Assembly: GCA_963969395.1 (NCBI GenBank)
Contig: OZ017801.1
Coordinates: forward strand, 7,566,501 to 7,630,500
Reading direction: 5' to 3'
DNA from: Pseudoscleropodium purum
Lineage: Eukaryota; Streptophyta; Bryopsida; Hypnales; Brachytheciaceae
Length of the DNA stretch: 64,000 bases
Both the position numbers and the translations under genes were made by a program. Below the pieces are notes generated by a model. It was not told the DNA's origin. It saw nothing but the letters and a program-made list of their open reading frames with translations, and did no database searches. Positions 10,128 to 22,100 of the stretch are shown here, piece by piece. The first letter of the stretch is position 1. Each line of letters opens with the position of its first letter.

Positions 10128-12381
10128 TTAGACTTATTAATAATGTTTGTTACCCAATTTTGACCTCTACTAGACCTTCTTATTTGCACTACAAACATCA
10201 TCCATTTTTGCAAAGTATGTAACTCTTTTTTTGAGCAAGCCATTGGTTCCTATTGTCAAAGTATAATGTCAAGTTCATATCTATCTATGGATGGTAATAG
10301 GTTGATAAAGGTATGGCTCATTAAGTGTTGGGTCAAGTGAGTTTAGTTGTAAATAAATGCTTGAACAAGTTGTAGCTTCATGGAATAGTAGAGGTGCCTT
10401 CAAAAATGTTAAAACTAGACTATGCTTTCAAAACACTCATTAAACATGATGAAAGTGGTAGGTCACTAGTCTTTAACCTTTTTAAGACGGTCATGATCCC
10501 ACCTACTACTAATTTTATATACTTGCATCCAAGGTGTAATTTTATATACTAATTATTTCACAACAAGCACATGACATAAGATACCCACATTACAAATCTA
10601 AGTGGAATTATAGTGATCTACCTTAAGTCATCAAAGGTAAAAATTATTTTGTGAATGTTTATCCCTCCCAAGCTTCAAATATTTCAAGTACAAACCCACT
10701 AGAGTTCTTGATTGCTACTTGAACCATTGTATGAACACATGAATTCTAAAGTGATTTGAGCAAAGTGTCACAACAAACTATTCTAATCAAATTTAGATAT
10801 TTCAAATGTTTAAAATTGTAGGGTCTTTTTGACAACAAAATTATTCTTCATTAAAACCAATGCTTGAATTTTTTTTAAATTACACTTTGTGTAAAAACAT
10901 GAATTACACATGAATTCTAAAATGATTTGAGGATTTATAAAAATATAAGCAAAATATTAAAAAATTCAAGAAATGATTCATGTGCTGAGGGATTAACTAA
11001 ATGAAGAGACTACAAGAAGATGATCTATAATGTAAGTACAATAACCTGGACACAATTAACAATATCCAACTATCTTTTATAAGCTCTTTTTACTTTAATA
11101 TCCGTTCAATTACTTAGAAGATTACCCATTTTTGGCCTTCACTTTTGTATGCATTGACTCTAAATTGAAATATTTGGTAAAATCAATGCACAACTAAAAA
11201 CATGAATACAAAAAGATTTGTTGGTAGAAATGCATGCCTTTTATCAGATTCCTAAATGGATGAATAGGTGATTCTTTGTCTTTACAAATATCCCTAAAAG
11301 TCATTTATCAAGACACTTGAATTCCTTTGGATCCTTTTTGGATAAATTGGACTGGGGGAATAAACACTTAGTGTCCAATGGCAAATCAAGTTTAGTAAAT
11401 GGACCTTTAGACCCCATGCGGATGGAGAAGATGACATTTTGGCAAACTATAGACAACAAGGGATGAAAATGTGGACAAAATATCAAAAAGGTGAACCAAT
11501 TTGGAACAAAAATGCACAAATCAACTAAATTGTAGCGAAAGTGTGGATGAACATATAACCATAGGATTTCAAGATGGTTCATATGATGTGAATTGTCAAT
11601 ATTTAAAAAAAATTGAAAAGTGATTGAAAATTGGACACGTTTTGGGGAATATCATTTTTGTTTCAATCAAATCATGAGACCCAAAATTATACCCTATATA
11701 GCGCAAACAATATATCTAATATATTATACAACCATCTTCAATTGTTTTGAAATAACCTTAAATATTCTAAGAACATTTGGCACCACTTGAGTATATTCTA
11801 GATATATTCTAAGAGTGTTCTTGTGCGTAGCATGATGCATAGAACTCAGCTCGTTGATGATCCATCTGCGAGCTTGGAGCCCTAATTCTCCTCCATCAAG
11901 TAGAAAATTGTCAAGAAATTCGGGTCTCTTGAATTGTAAGCTTAGTTAACGTACACTGGCGTTTTTCTCCTTGCGGTAATGACTCAAAATGCCTATAGCT
12001 TTTGCATCTTCTTCATTTTTTTGTTTTTTGTAAAACTTACTCAAGAGACCTTCATAACCTATTTTCTTTCACTAGTCGGAGGTTTGCAGTGGAGCTTCGT
12101 TGTCGGTAATCATCAATCTTCGTTCGCTACTTATGAATTGCAGCAGCATCTTTTGATTTTTGCTCTTTCGTTCCAATTTTCTCTTCTCAATTCCGTTGTT
12201 CAATTTTAGGGTTTCGGGAATTCAGGGCTCTGGTTTAGGAGCTCTTCAGGATGTTTTGCACTAGCTTTCGCGACTTGTATTGTTGAGAGAATTCGAGAAT
12301 AAGGTCTTGGGACTAGAGAGTACAAGCGTGGTTTTCTGATTGTTTGCGGCCTTCTTGGTGCACCAGCATTTGGAGCAGACA
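10128..12381. other. AT-rich intergenic region and eIF2B gamma upstream sequence
   Basis: No gene is recognised from 10.1 to about 11.8 kb. From about 11.9 kb the sequence becomes less AT-rich. It contains pyrimidine-rich stretches and TTTTAGGGTTTCGGG at about 12204-12218, which is usual for a plant promoter or 5' leader. A GTAAAACTT/TTGCAG pair at 12029-12090 could be a 5'-UTR intron, but that is not proven. Confidence 0.45.
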
Positions 12382-15300
12382 ATGGGGTTGCCGGCCATGA
12401 ACTTCCAGGTGGTAGTGCTGGCGGGCGGGTTGTCGAAGAAGCTGTACCCGCTGGTATCTAAAGACGTGCCCAAGGCATTGCTCCCGCTCGGCAACAAGCC
12501 TGTGCTGTCGTACGTCCTGGAGCTTCTGGAGGCCAGCAACTTGAAGGACATTATCCTCGTCGCTGCGGGTCAGGACGCCGCGCTCTGCGTTGGAAATTGG
12601 GTTGCGGACGCCGTTCATGATCGCCTTCGTGTTGAGGTACAATCTCACAGCACCTTTCCTTTCCTTGGCACTTGCAACCCTAAAACCTTATTTTCCAAAC
12701 TGAAGGTAGAGTACACTCAAATCTCTTTAATCTTACTGCCTGAAGTTGCAGCTTTGAATAGTTTGAATGTTTGGCAATATACTTAAATCTTCGTAAAATT
12801 ACCTTCTCTAAAACAGCATTCTGATGTATCTTGCAATCTATCCTTGATTGGCCACACTATCCTGATTGTCGTACACATCTCTTGCCTACCCACAATTGGA
12901 CTGGCCACCCTAAACCCTAATCTTCCACTCAATTTTCTTTAATCTTACTTCCGGGAGTTCCTACTTTGAGTAACTTTAAATTTTGACATCTGTACGGGCA
13001 GTCAATGATAGTGTGGCAAGTTCCCAAGATATACTAGAATGCTATTTTGGAGAAGGTCATTTTACGAAGGTTTGGGTGTTATCTCTCAACTCGCCAACCG
13101 TGACCTTAAACCCTAATTTTCCTCTCAAACCTCCTTATTCTTACAATTAGGTGTCCCAACTATCACATGGTTTGAATGTGTGCTGTAGTCAATGATAGTG
13201 TGGCGAAGGTGCGAGATATTGTAGAATCTCATTTTAGAGAAGGCTTGCTCACTCAAGAGGTTTGAATAGTGAGCAAATCTCCACTACTTGTCGAATTAAG
13301 CAACCGCAATTGTCACTATTTACTTTTTCCATGGCGCAAGAGCTGCTCAGGTGAACCCCACCCCCACCCCCACCCCCACCCTGAAATTTACACCTTGGGT
13401 ACATTCTCTCAATGAATAAACAAGGGGTGTCTCCTGAGCAGAACTCTACTTTGGAAAACTCTCTATTGTGTGTATTCAACCCTGTTTGATCGTTCCACCT
13501 GGGTCTCCAATTGTTTCACTATGACACAGACTCAATGTGTGGCAAAGGTGCAGGATGTTGTAGAATGTCAATTTAGAGGAGGTTATGATACAGAGGTTTG
13601 AGTGTAATATTTGCTTTTGGTTCAGGTTGCTGCAGTCCCTGAGGACTCGGACACCGCCGATGCCTTGAGGTCCGTGATGCACCGCTTGACCGCGGAGGAT
13701 TTCTTGGTGGTGAGTGGGGATCTTGTCTCCGATGTGCCCATCGGCGCTGTTGCAGCTGCTCACCGACGCCAGGGAGCTCTAGTCACAGCGTTGCTTTGCA
13801 ACCGTGCGTCACTGGGCTCTTCGGAACCGGGAAACGAGAAGATTAAACAACAGCCTGTTAGTGATATCATTGGCTTGGACTCTACGCAACAGCATCTTCT
13901 CTATATGGCTCCCGGCGCAGAGGTCAGTTTTTCTTGCTCTTTTTAGCATGCCAGGATCGTGAGGATTTGCTGTGCAGGGATGAATGAAGTTTAGGGATTG
14001 CCCAAATATTACTAACCACACATATCATTCTTGAGTAGATCTCCTATTGCAAGAATCAGGGTATCCTTTCGTCATGAGTTCATGAGTGTTGAAGAAGGAA
14101 GCCTCTAACATTAATCACTCCAATAGCTCCTTGACATTACCTCCCAGATTGATACTTGCGAGCACCCAGAAGAAGCATGTTGTTGCACACCATTCTGTAG
14201 CATATTGATTGAATCTAAATCATATCCTTTTCTTAATATCATATCTTGAATTGCTTTTTTAGATCAATAAAAAGTTACGGAGTATATGTTATCAAATGAA
14301 CAGTAAGACGGGTGCACTCATAGAGCAATTTAATAATGTTATGTATATTTTGAGATTATGGTATGAGTTTCACATACCCTTTTCCAGGAGTTCGTGTTGT
14401 TTGCATGAGGGTTATGAAGCTATGGGAAAGTATAGTAGAACTGAAATGCGCAGTTGTTTTTTGAGAGTATGAAGACGGTAGCGCTGCTTCCTAAGCTATG
14501 CTGTAATTGTAACATCGCCATTTAATCTTGTAAGGATGGGCCGGTCTCCACTGAAATCATCATTTTCTAATACCGTGAGAATCAATCTCTTAAAAATGTG
14601 GAAGTATTCATTGGAAGTCAAACTACTGTAGAAGAAGTTCCCTTTTCACTACAAAACTTGGAGGATGAATAGTTGCACTTCTGTCCTATATAGAGGAATT
14701 CTCTGTCATCCATCGGATACTTAGTGTCCGCAGCGGCCTTACAGGGTTAAAGTTTTTTTTTTTTGCGCTTTGTCAATTCAGATTGAGAGGGACTTGCGAG
14801 TGCGTCGCAGTCTACTTCGCACAGTTGGAAACATGGAGATTCGAACAGACCTTGTGGACGCCCATCTGTACGCATTCAACAGGCTCTTAGTGCAGGGAGT
14901 TTTGGAGTCGAGGCCAACCATTAAGAGCATCAAGCAAGACTTGGTGCCGTATCTGGTGAGGTCTCAACTACGATTGGGAGTTCCCTCAACAGCAGTGGGA
15001 TCTCCTGTGGAGGACAAGGACACCCGGCACCAACCTGCACTCCCAGACACGGAGGTTTTTGCCCAATTACTGCGGTCTTCTCAAAGTGGACACCGTATCA
15101 CGGGTTCTCCCCTCAAATGCTGCACTTACATTGCAAGCAAAGGGAAACTCTGCGTGCGCGTCAATTCCTTGCAGGTCCGCTTCCTATGCATTTTCTGGCT
15201 AGTTCATAGTGCCACTTTAGATCGCACAGCTTAGAACTTGAACCAATATCTACGGGTGAGATAATAAGCTTAAGATAATCCATTACATCTATGACTCCTT

Positions 15301-16812
15301 ATTTTGCATTTCATGTAGCAAGTGTCCAATCCACCTCTAAGAGGTAGTGTGAAACCTTCTTATCTCAGATATTTTTCCCTTTGTACCAAATGGCGTATAT
15401 TTTTCTCAAATGTTAATTCTTAACCTGAGCACTTGAATATGGTTGCAGGCATATCTGGACATGAACAGAGAGGTTGCAGGAGAAGCCATCCACTTGACAG
15501 GCTACGAAGTCTCCGCTCACAACAATGTTATTCACGAAACGTCACATGTGGGGATGAAGTCCACTGTTGGCCCTCAGTGCATGTTGGGAGAGGGGTCCAC
15601 CCTTGGGGAGAAGTGCAGTGTGAAAAAGTCGGTGGTCGGCAGACACTGTCGCATTGGTTCCAATGTGAAAATCATCAACTCGGTGGTCATGAATTATGTT
15701 ACTGTAGAAGATGGATGTACCATTCAGAACTCCATTATCTGCAGTAACGTGAACCTGCAAGAACGATGTTCTTTGAAAGACTGTCAGGTAGGTGCTTTCT
15801 CTTTCTCTTAACAATCCATTCATTAGTATCCTATAGATTTCTGAAACTGGTTGTTGTATAAGTTTTCATAACATTCTATAAAGGCCCTTTGCCCTGCCCA
15901 AGAATACAAGTTCATCATTCTGATTCTAACGAATGTTTTGCTAAAGTTTGTATTATGACTTGCTATCTTACCTTTTACTCCCTCCGTTTGGAAATAGTGT
16001 ATCCATTCTCAGTGGTGATTGCACTGAGAGTAGATACACTATTTCCAAATGGAGGGAGTAGTTCATAACAGAGCAAAGAGTAGAAGTACTATTAATAATA
16101 ACTTGTTAGAAAGCTAACCAATCTTGGGCCAGTCATGTCAGAATGAATTGTTGATTCTGGTTCTCAAAATAGAGGGTGCAAGGCTTCAAAGGCTTTAGTA
16201 ACCTCTGAAAATTTCTTTCTATTGGGGGAGCTGCATTTTTCCTTTATTTTCCCTTTCAAGTATTTTCCCAAGCTTATTTATCCTGGTCGTGCGAAGAACA
16301 CTAATTTACAAAATACACTACTTGTAATATATTGAAACTGGTGCGGGCTGAAATATTTAACTGTATTGTACTAATTTCCACTAAATAGAAATTAATGCTT
16401 GTCCGAGTTGTAACCTCTTTTCAGTGTTTAGTTGACAAGGTAGCGTTTAGAAAACCTCTAGCAGTTTATTTCCACAAAATAAAATCCATTACTTGGTCAG
16501 TCTACAACCCCTTGTAAATTTGCAGTGAGACTAGTGTTGCATCCTCACTGGTAGGATGAATCAATATTGTTAATAAAGGGGGTGAGTTCAGAGAGATAAA
16601 TAATTAGGAGGCTTCTCAAGAGGCCTTCTCACCGGCAACTGACGTTTAGGTTTGTTTTTTCAATGCTGAAATTGAAATAAGAAACCAATTCTTTGATGCA
16701 CTGAGCCATTTTTCTTTTGTTGCGGGCTGTTATGCAGGTGGGTCCTGGCTATGTTGTGGGTGCTCGGTTGGAACTCAAGGGGGAGGCACTTGCAAAGAAG
16801 GAGAAGCCTTGA
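12382..16812 (+). CDS. EIF2B3: Translation initiation factor eIF-2B subunit gamma (5 exons, complete)
   Basis: Gamma subunit of the catalytic gamma-epsilon part of eIF2B, the GDP/GTP exchange factor for eIF2 in cytosolic translation initiation. Exons 12382-12636, 13626-13922, 14782-15174, 15449-15787 and 16738-16812 join in frame, all introns are phase 0 and GT-AG, and the product is 452 aa, the usual family length. The N-terminus has the nucleotidyltransferase-like start FQVVVLAGGLSKKLYPL followed by VPKALLPLGNKPVLSYVLE (residues about 6-45). Residues about 330-430 form a left-handed beta-helix of hexapeptide repeats (VGMKSTVGPQCMLGEGSTLG, GRHCRIGSNVKI). The ATG at 12382 is the first one giving the conserved N-terminus. 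Intron 1 has internal repeats, and intron 4 carries a Stowaway-type MITE. Family knowledge treats the gamma NTase-like domain as non-catalytic for exchange. Confidence 0.93.
12660..13612 (+). repeat. Degenerate tandem repeats in eIF2B gamma intron 1
   Basis: Related blocks recur about every 200-300 bp. AACCCTAA is followed by a TTTTCC tract and TCTTTAATCTTAC at about 12680, 12905 and 13110. GTGTGGC, an AAG-T-C-AGAT core, TAGAAT, and TTTAGAGAAGG or TTTGGAGAAGG recur at about 13012, 13200 and 13540, each followed by GAGGTTTGA or AAGGTTTGG. The intron seems to have grown by repeated duplication. Confidence 0.5.
13356..13381. repeat. (CCCCCA)n microsatellite in intron 1
   Basis: Four successive C4-5A units in eIF2B gamma intron 1. 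The complementary strand is G-rich and could form a G-quadruplex. Confidence 0.85.
15978..16058. mobile_element. Stowaway-type MITE in eIF2B gamma intron 4
   Basis: An 81-bp element starts CTCCCTCCGTTTGG and ends CCAAATGGAGGGAG, flanked on both sides by TA (15976-15977 and 16059-16060). That is the Stowaway/Tc1-mariner hallmark: CTCCCTCC-type terminal inverted repeats and a TA target duplication. The whole element is a near-perfect palindrome through TTTGGAAATAGTGTAT and TCTCAGTG with only a few mismatches, suggesting a fairly recent insertion. It lies inside an intron and does not touch splice sites. Confidence 0.93.
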
Positions 16813-18070
16813 GCGCGGCATTCTTTTTAAGGGTTTGGTTCCTCGTTCATGTTCTAGTGGCAATGTAAATGACGTCTCTCCACGTTCGGAATTCCAGTGG
16901 TAATGTCGCTGGCCTTTCAAAGGAAGAGTGTACAGTATCAATACAGGGAAACCACCTTGGTACATTTGGGCTATCATTCAGATTAAGAATTCAAGCAGCG
17001 AGTTACAACGTTGTCTTAGGAAGTGGTATGTTCTGGAGGTTCAAAGTTTGGATCCTCAAGGTTTTGTGATATTATTGGATCTTCTATCTTCTACTCAGTG
17101 CAGCTGCAATGTTTGTTACGTTAACCTGGGCCCAATTCCGTAGAAGCTTATGGCCCACTTCCAACCACTTAAGGAATTACTCATATCTGGAGCATAGATT
17201 TCTTGACTGTAGAAAAGTTACCTTGTGTGGAAATAGAATTTGGAAGGATTCCAAAATTTTCCAGAATTTTCTCTCAAAACATAATTACCTTAAATTTTTT
17301 AGTGGAAGATATATTGTTGATCTATATTTGTCATATAGAACATCCTATTTCCAACCACAAGCTAAACATGAAATCAATCAAGGACTAGTTGCAATATTGA
17401 GACTTGTAGCCAATCACAATTGCATAGAATGATGTTTCATAATTGATCACTATTCATATCTCCATGTGTGGAATTAAAATAGCCTATACCTCCGTAATGG
17501 GAGGGAGATTGGAAAGGGGCCAGTTACCTTAATATTTGTAAGCAAGTAATATATTATAGAACATCAGGTTGGTTATTATGAAAATTATCCTTTTTAGTGC
17601 TATTTGAATCATATGCTTTAGAAAAACCAAAAACACTCATTGGAGGTTAAACTATTCGCCTCTTTTTTTTATACAAAGTTCCAATTGCATTCTTCTCTAA
17701 TATAGATGGATTCTTTATCAATCATTAGAAACTTAGTATTTGCAATGATGTTACATGATTAATCTTGTTAGGACAATCATATTATGAAGGTAGTTAGCCA
17801 AAAAATAGATATTTGGATGAATGAGTAGGTGCATGGATCATGTTTGAAGAATCTACAAAAGTCATTCATTGGACACTTTTAGTCTTGATTAGACAAGCTT
17901 ATTGGGTTGACCTTTAACCCCTAAAGGACTATAAGGCCACCACATGGCTTCTATAACTACATTTGTAGAAAATTTGAAATGTGAATCTTACTAAACAAAT
18001 TTGTGAACAACAAAGAGACCCTAAATTAGAAAACCTCCATTTACTAACTTTGACCATTCATGAAATGTTG
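16813..18070. other. eIF2B gamma 3' flank, then AT-rich sequence
   Basis: The first few hundred bases are likely 3' UTR and trailer. A TTTAACCCCTAAA motif (the terminus of a repeat family described elsewhere) occurs at about 17911-17923. No gene is recognised. Confidence 0.45.
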
Positions 18071-19150
18071 TTAGTGAAGAAGGACCTCATGTGGACAAGT
18101 TAAACGATTAGGAAGCATTTGTCTCCTTGCAAGCTTGGATTTGGCCATATGAGGCACTTTGTACTTGTTGCTTTCATTGTTCTTGATTGTCTTGATCATG
18201 CATTGTTGCAAGGTCAAGAAACTATTGTTCAACTTCTCCACCTCAAGGTCTTGGAACACCTTCATTATTGTAGCAATGAGATCATCTATCATCTTTTGCT
18301 CGATTCGATGTTGTAGAAATTGGATACTATTGAAAAACCCCAAGTTGTGGACATTCATGTGTGGATTGTTTGCACGTTGAAACTTCAATGAAATGTCAAA
18401 GCCATCTTTTTGCAAATCACTAATCATATTATTTGCTCCCGAGTGCAACCTTCTGTTGTTAAACTACATATACAAAGAGTTGCTGGTCTTGCAAGCCCAA
18501 TTTGTTGGCTATTTCTCCCAAAAGGCCAACAACACCTTTTCCAACAACATTTTTACAATTTGTTGCTTATTAACCAACTGGATGAACTTCATCTCCATTG
18601 TGTCTCTTGGGCAATTTCTACTACTCCGTTTGTGTGGATCTTGGAAGACAAATGGGCCACATGTCAATCTTGCTATGGAAAAGATGATTGAGATGAAGAA
18701 TATAGTGTGGCTAGGCAACAATAGCGAGAAACATCACTTTCATCATGAACCTCTTACTCTCGGTAGTGCAATGAGGTTCCTCTTCACCATCTGCTAGATA
18801 AAATTGCCTCATATTCTTACTCATGTGGAGATGAGTAGCCATTGACTAAATGTTTTGTATTTGTATAAGTGGCATGGCCTTTACAACTTCTAAACCAAGC
18901 AAATGCTTCTTCCTTCCAACACGACCATGCTTACGCGCTTGATACATTTGCCACCAAGTTTCTAGCTATGTGAGATTCTTGCCTTCGTTTGAAGATGTTA
19001 TGAATGGTTGTTAGAGCAACGTTGAATTGCAAGCCAACTTTGTGTGCTGCGCTTAGGAGAAGTTTTGGGGGATTATTGGGGTGCCGCTCTGCAAGTAAGA
19101 TCTCCCATATAGCTCGGCATTGATTGTTTGTCAAATTGGACTTGTATATG
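18071..19150 (-). mobile_element. Degenerate mariner-like (Tc1/mariner) transposase relic
   Basis: Read on the minus strand, pieces in order match plant mariner-like transposases. The helix-turn-helix start is LTNNQCRAIWEILLAER (near 19134), followed by RKHGRVGRKK (near 18915), EEEPHCTTESKRFMMKVMF (near 18770), GPFVFQDPHKRSSRNCP (near 18640), then DGFDIS, NPHMNVHNLGFFNSIQFLQH and KLNNSFLTLQQCM (18450-18150). Stops and frame changes interrupt it. The stretch between the N-terminal HTH half and the EEEP block, where the family has HIDEKWFY with the first catalytic Asp, is missing (junction near 18815). The final Asp signature PDLNVLDLGFF is changed at both Asp positions. It is dead as a transposase, and I could not find its terminal inverted repeats. 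Confidence 0.88.
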
Positions 19151-22100
19151 GGTGTGATCCCGCCACCTGCATGTGAGATTGAACCAATTGTATAGACCTA
19201 TAAGGATTGTATTGGCCAAAGAGTGACCCAACTAGACAAAAAATATACTCTTTGGATGGAGTCTCATTCTTAGATAGGACAAAATAGGACAAAAGCTTTA
19301 AAGTAATAATGTCCTCTATGAATCAAGTGGTTTCAACTAAAGGCAAGTGCTATAAAATTAAGGGTGCTTGATATTACCTTACAAAATGGATAGAGATGTT
19401 AGACAAAATGGTTGGTTTGCCACATTCATATTTTTGAAAAAAAATTTAAAAAATTTATTTAAAAATAAACATGAGAAATGTATAGAGTAATTGAATTTTT
19501 TTGACAAATTATCAATTTTTATCAGTTTTGGAGAGCAATGGAAGTTTTATTTTTTTGACAAATTATCAATTTGTTATGAATTTTTTAGGTGCATTTCCCA
19601 ATTAGACCATAACAATCTATAGCCTATTCCCAAATTACTATAGAGTGTATCTATAATGGGCACCTGACCACCTAAAGTAGTCTCAAAATTTTCTAACATG
19701 GTTATAACATTTTCTATTGTAACATGGCCTTGACATAAAGGAATAAAAGAGTTAGTTCTTGTAATGAATTTACATTAGAAAGGTAGAAGGTCCTAAAGCA
19801 CTCACTAATAACTCCATCACCATCACCCTAGGTATTGATTTTGGCCACTAACCAACCTAATAAAGTCTTAATCTCATTTATTAGCAAAAATCTACCATGG
19901 ATTGATGTAAGACTATAATGGGTGGTTTTCTAGATGTTTATATTGGGCAGTTTGCCTATCATGAGCTGGTTTATCTTATACAACAACTTCATATTTTAAA
20001 CAAGAAGCACAAGTTAAATACAAGATATTGGTGCATTACATGTCATTCATGAAGAAGAAAATGTAAGTATTTTTATATTATTGATATTCCTTCTATGGCA
20101 AATGTTCTAGCTCCAACTTCACAATACTCTACATTATCACTAGATGAAGTACTATTGACTATGATAAAAGATGAGCAAATTATATCAAAATTAGTTCATT
20201 GAATTTAAGTTTCTATGATGCCCCAATGAAATGCTTTAGCATCCAAAGGTATTTTGGGATTTTATACATATTTACATGAACAACTTAGAAGACTCTATAA
20301 ATATTTGCAAACTCAACTTTCAATCCTACTATCTTCTAATTTTGATGTTGCAAGTGATATTTATCAAGATATTATTGAAGAAGTCGGGACACAAGCCAAA
20401 TTTGAAATCATAGCAAATATTCCATCATTACCTTTGGTTGATTCAGATTCTTTACAAGTATTAAGATTAGAATCTATATATGACCTACTTTGTAGTCAAC
20501 TTTCAAGTTTTAAAGACATTGACTTGACATTTGTACCAACTGTAGCAAAAGGCACTCCATATTTGAAAAAGAGACTCAACTGTTTTCATATTTATTGTAT
20601 CATCAAAATGAAAAGAAAAATATCAAACCAAACAATTGTACTACGGTTGATTGCAAATTTTTTGCAATAGGATGGAAGTATTATTGTCAAGTAGAAAAAT
20701 GCCTCGGAAATTCTAATTCCCTTATCCAAGATCAATTTCAATTTGAATCAAAAGAAGAAAGATAAAGACAAAAGATGAGAACATAAAATGTAATAGATAT
20801 TATATACATATATTAGAATTTGTGTGTATTTTATTTAATATATAGATTTATCATACATGTAAAACTATGATGATTTAGAAAATTTAGTTGTCATATTGAT
20901 GCTTTTTTCAAAATATTGGTTTTCATCCATATATATTTTTATTTGAACACATGTTTTCTTTTGTACAAGTGCAACATGATTGTACAAAAGAACATTGACA
21001 ACATTGCTTTGCAATCATTTTATATCCCTATCACTTCACTATACAATTTCATTTCTTTTCACTTCATTCACTATATAGAATTTATAATCAATTTAATTGA
21101 TTTCTTTTCCTTCAATAATTCTAAAGGATTTCATATTTAATTTTAATTTTAAAATATTAAAATAAATAATAATAAACAAATTTAAACATTTACCATTAAA
21201 TTGAAATATATAGTTACATTGCATTGATCATTGTTTAGAATACTTAATTTTTTGTATTTTAAAATCATGTTAAATATTTATTTAATTATTTAGAGAATAT
21301 TAAATTGATTTATAGATTGAATTTAAAACTTTTCTTCTTCTTCAATAAAAAGATTTTTTTGTTATTATCTTTTTTAAAGTTAAGATCAATGTAATTTTTT
21401 TAAGTTTGACTTACAAACAACTTGTGTGGTGTTGTACACTTGTCCAAGTGTTTTTTGTAATTTTCCTATGTATTATTTTTTTTAGAATAACTTATCTACA
21501 ATTAAATTTTAATTTATTGAAACAAATTCAATTGAAAACCTATAACTTTGACACTTAAGAACCAAAAGTGAAAAACAACTTTGGTACATTTCTATTCATT
21601 GAAGGTTTTTTAGAAATTTTTATACTCCATTTTCCATGATTTAATTCAATTTCTGGTCATAAAAATTGCTCACAAATTCATTATACATGTAGAAGCAATG
21701 ATACAACTTTAGAGCAACCTTCATCAAGACACGCTCTCCAATGGTATAAAGAGAATGACCGGCAAGTGCACAATTGGGGATCTCTCAATATTCTATACAA
21801 AACAAAATAGAACAAATGTTACCATTGTATATTTATTTTTACTTTTATTCAACTTTTATTTTGTATAGACATCAATGCAAGGATGCAAAGCCTCTACACT
21901 CTTGATTAATAATGAATTAAGAGGTGAAACTCTCTTCTTTAAGGTATTGGTGGACAAGTTTTATTTTTAATTGATTTAAAAGTTCAATTTTTCTCTTTTT
22001 TTTTTCCTTTTTTCCCTTTCTTTTTCTTCCCCCTCTTTTTTCTTTTTTTTTCCCTCCCACTCCCCTTCTTTTTATCTTTTTATCTTAGAATAGGTACCGA

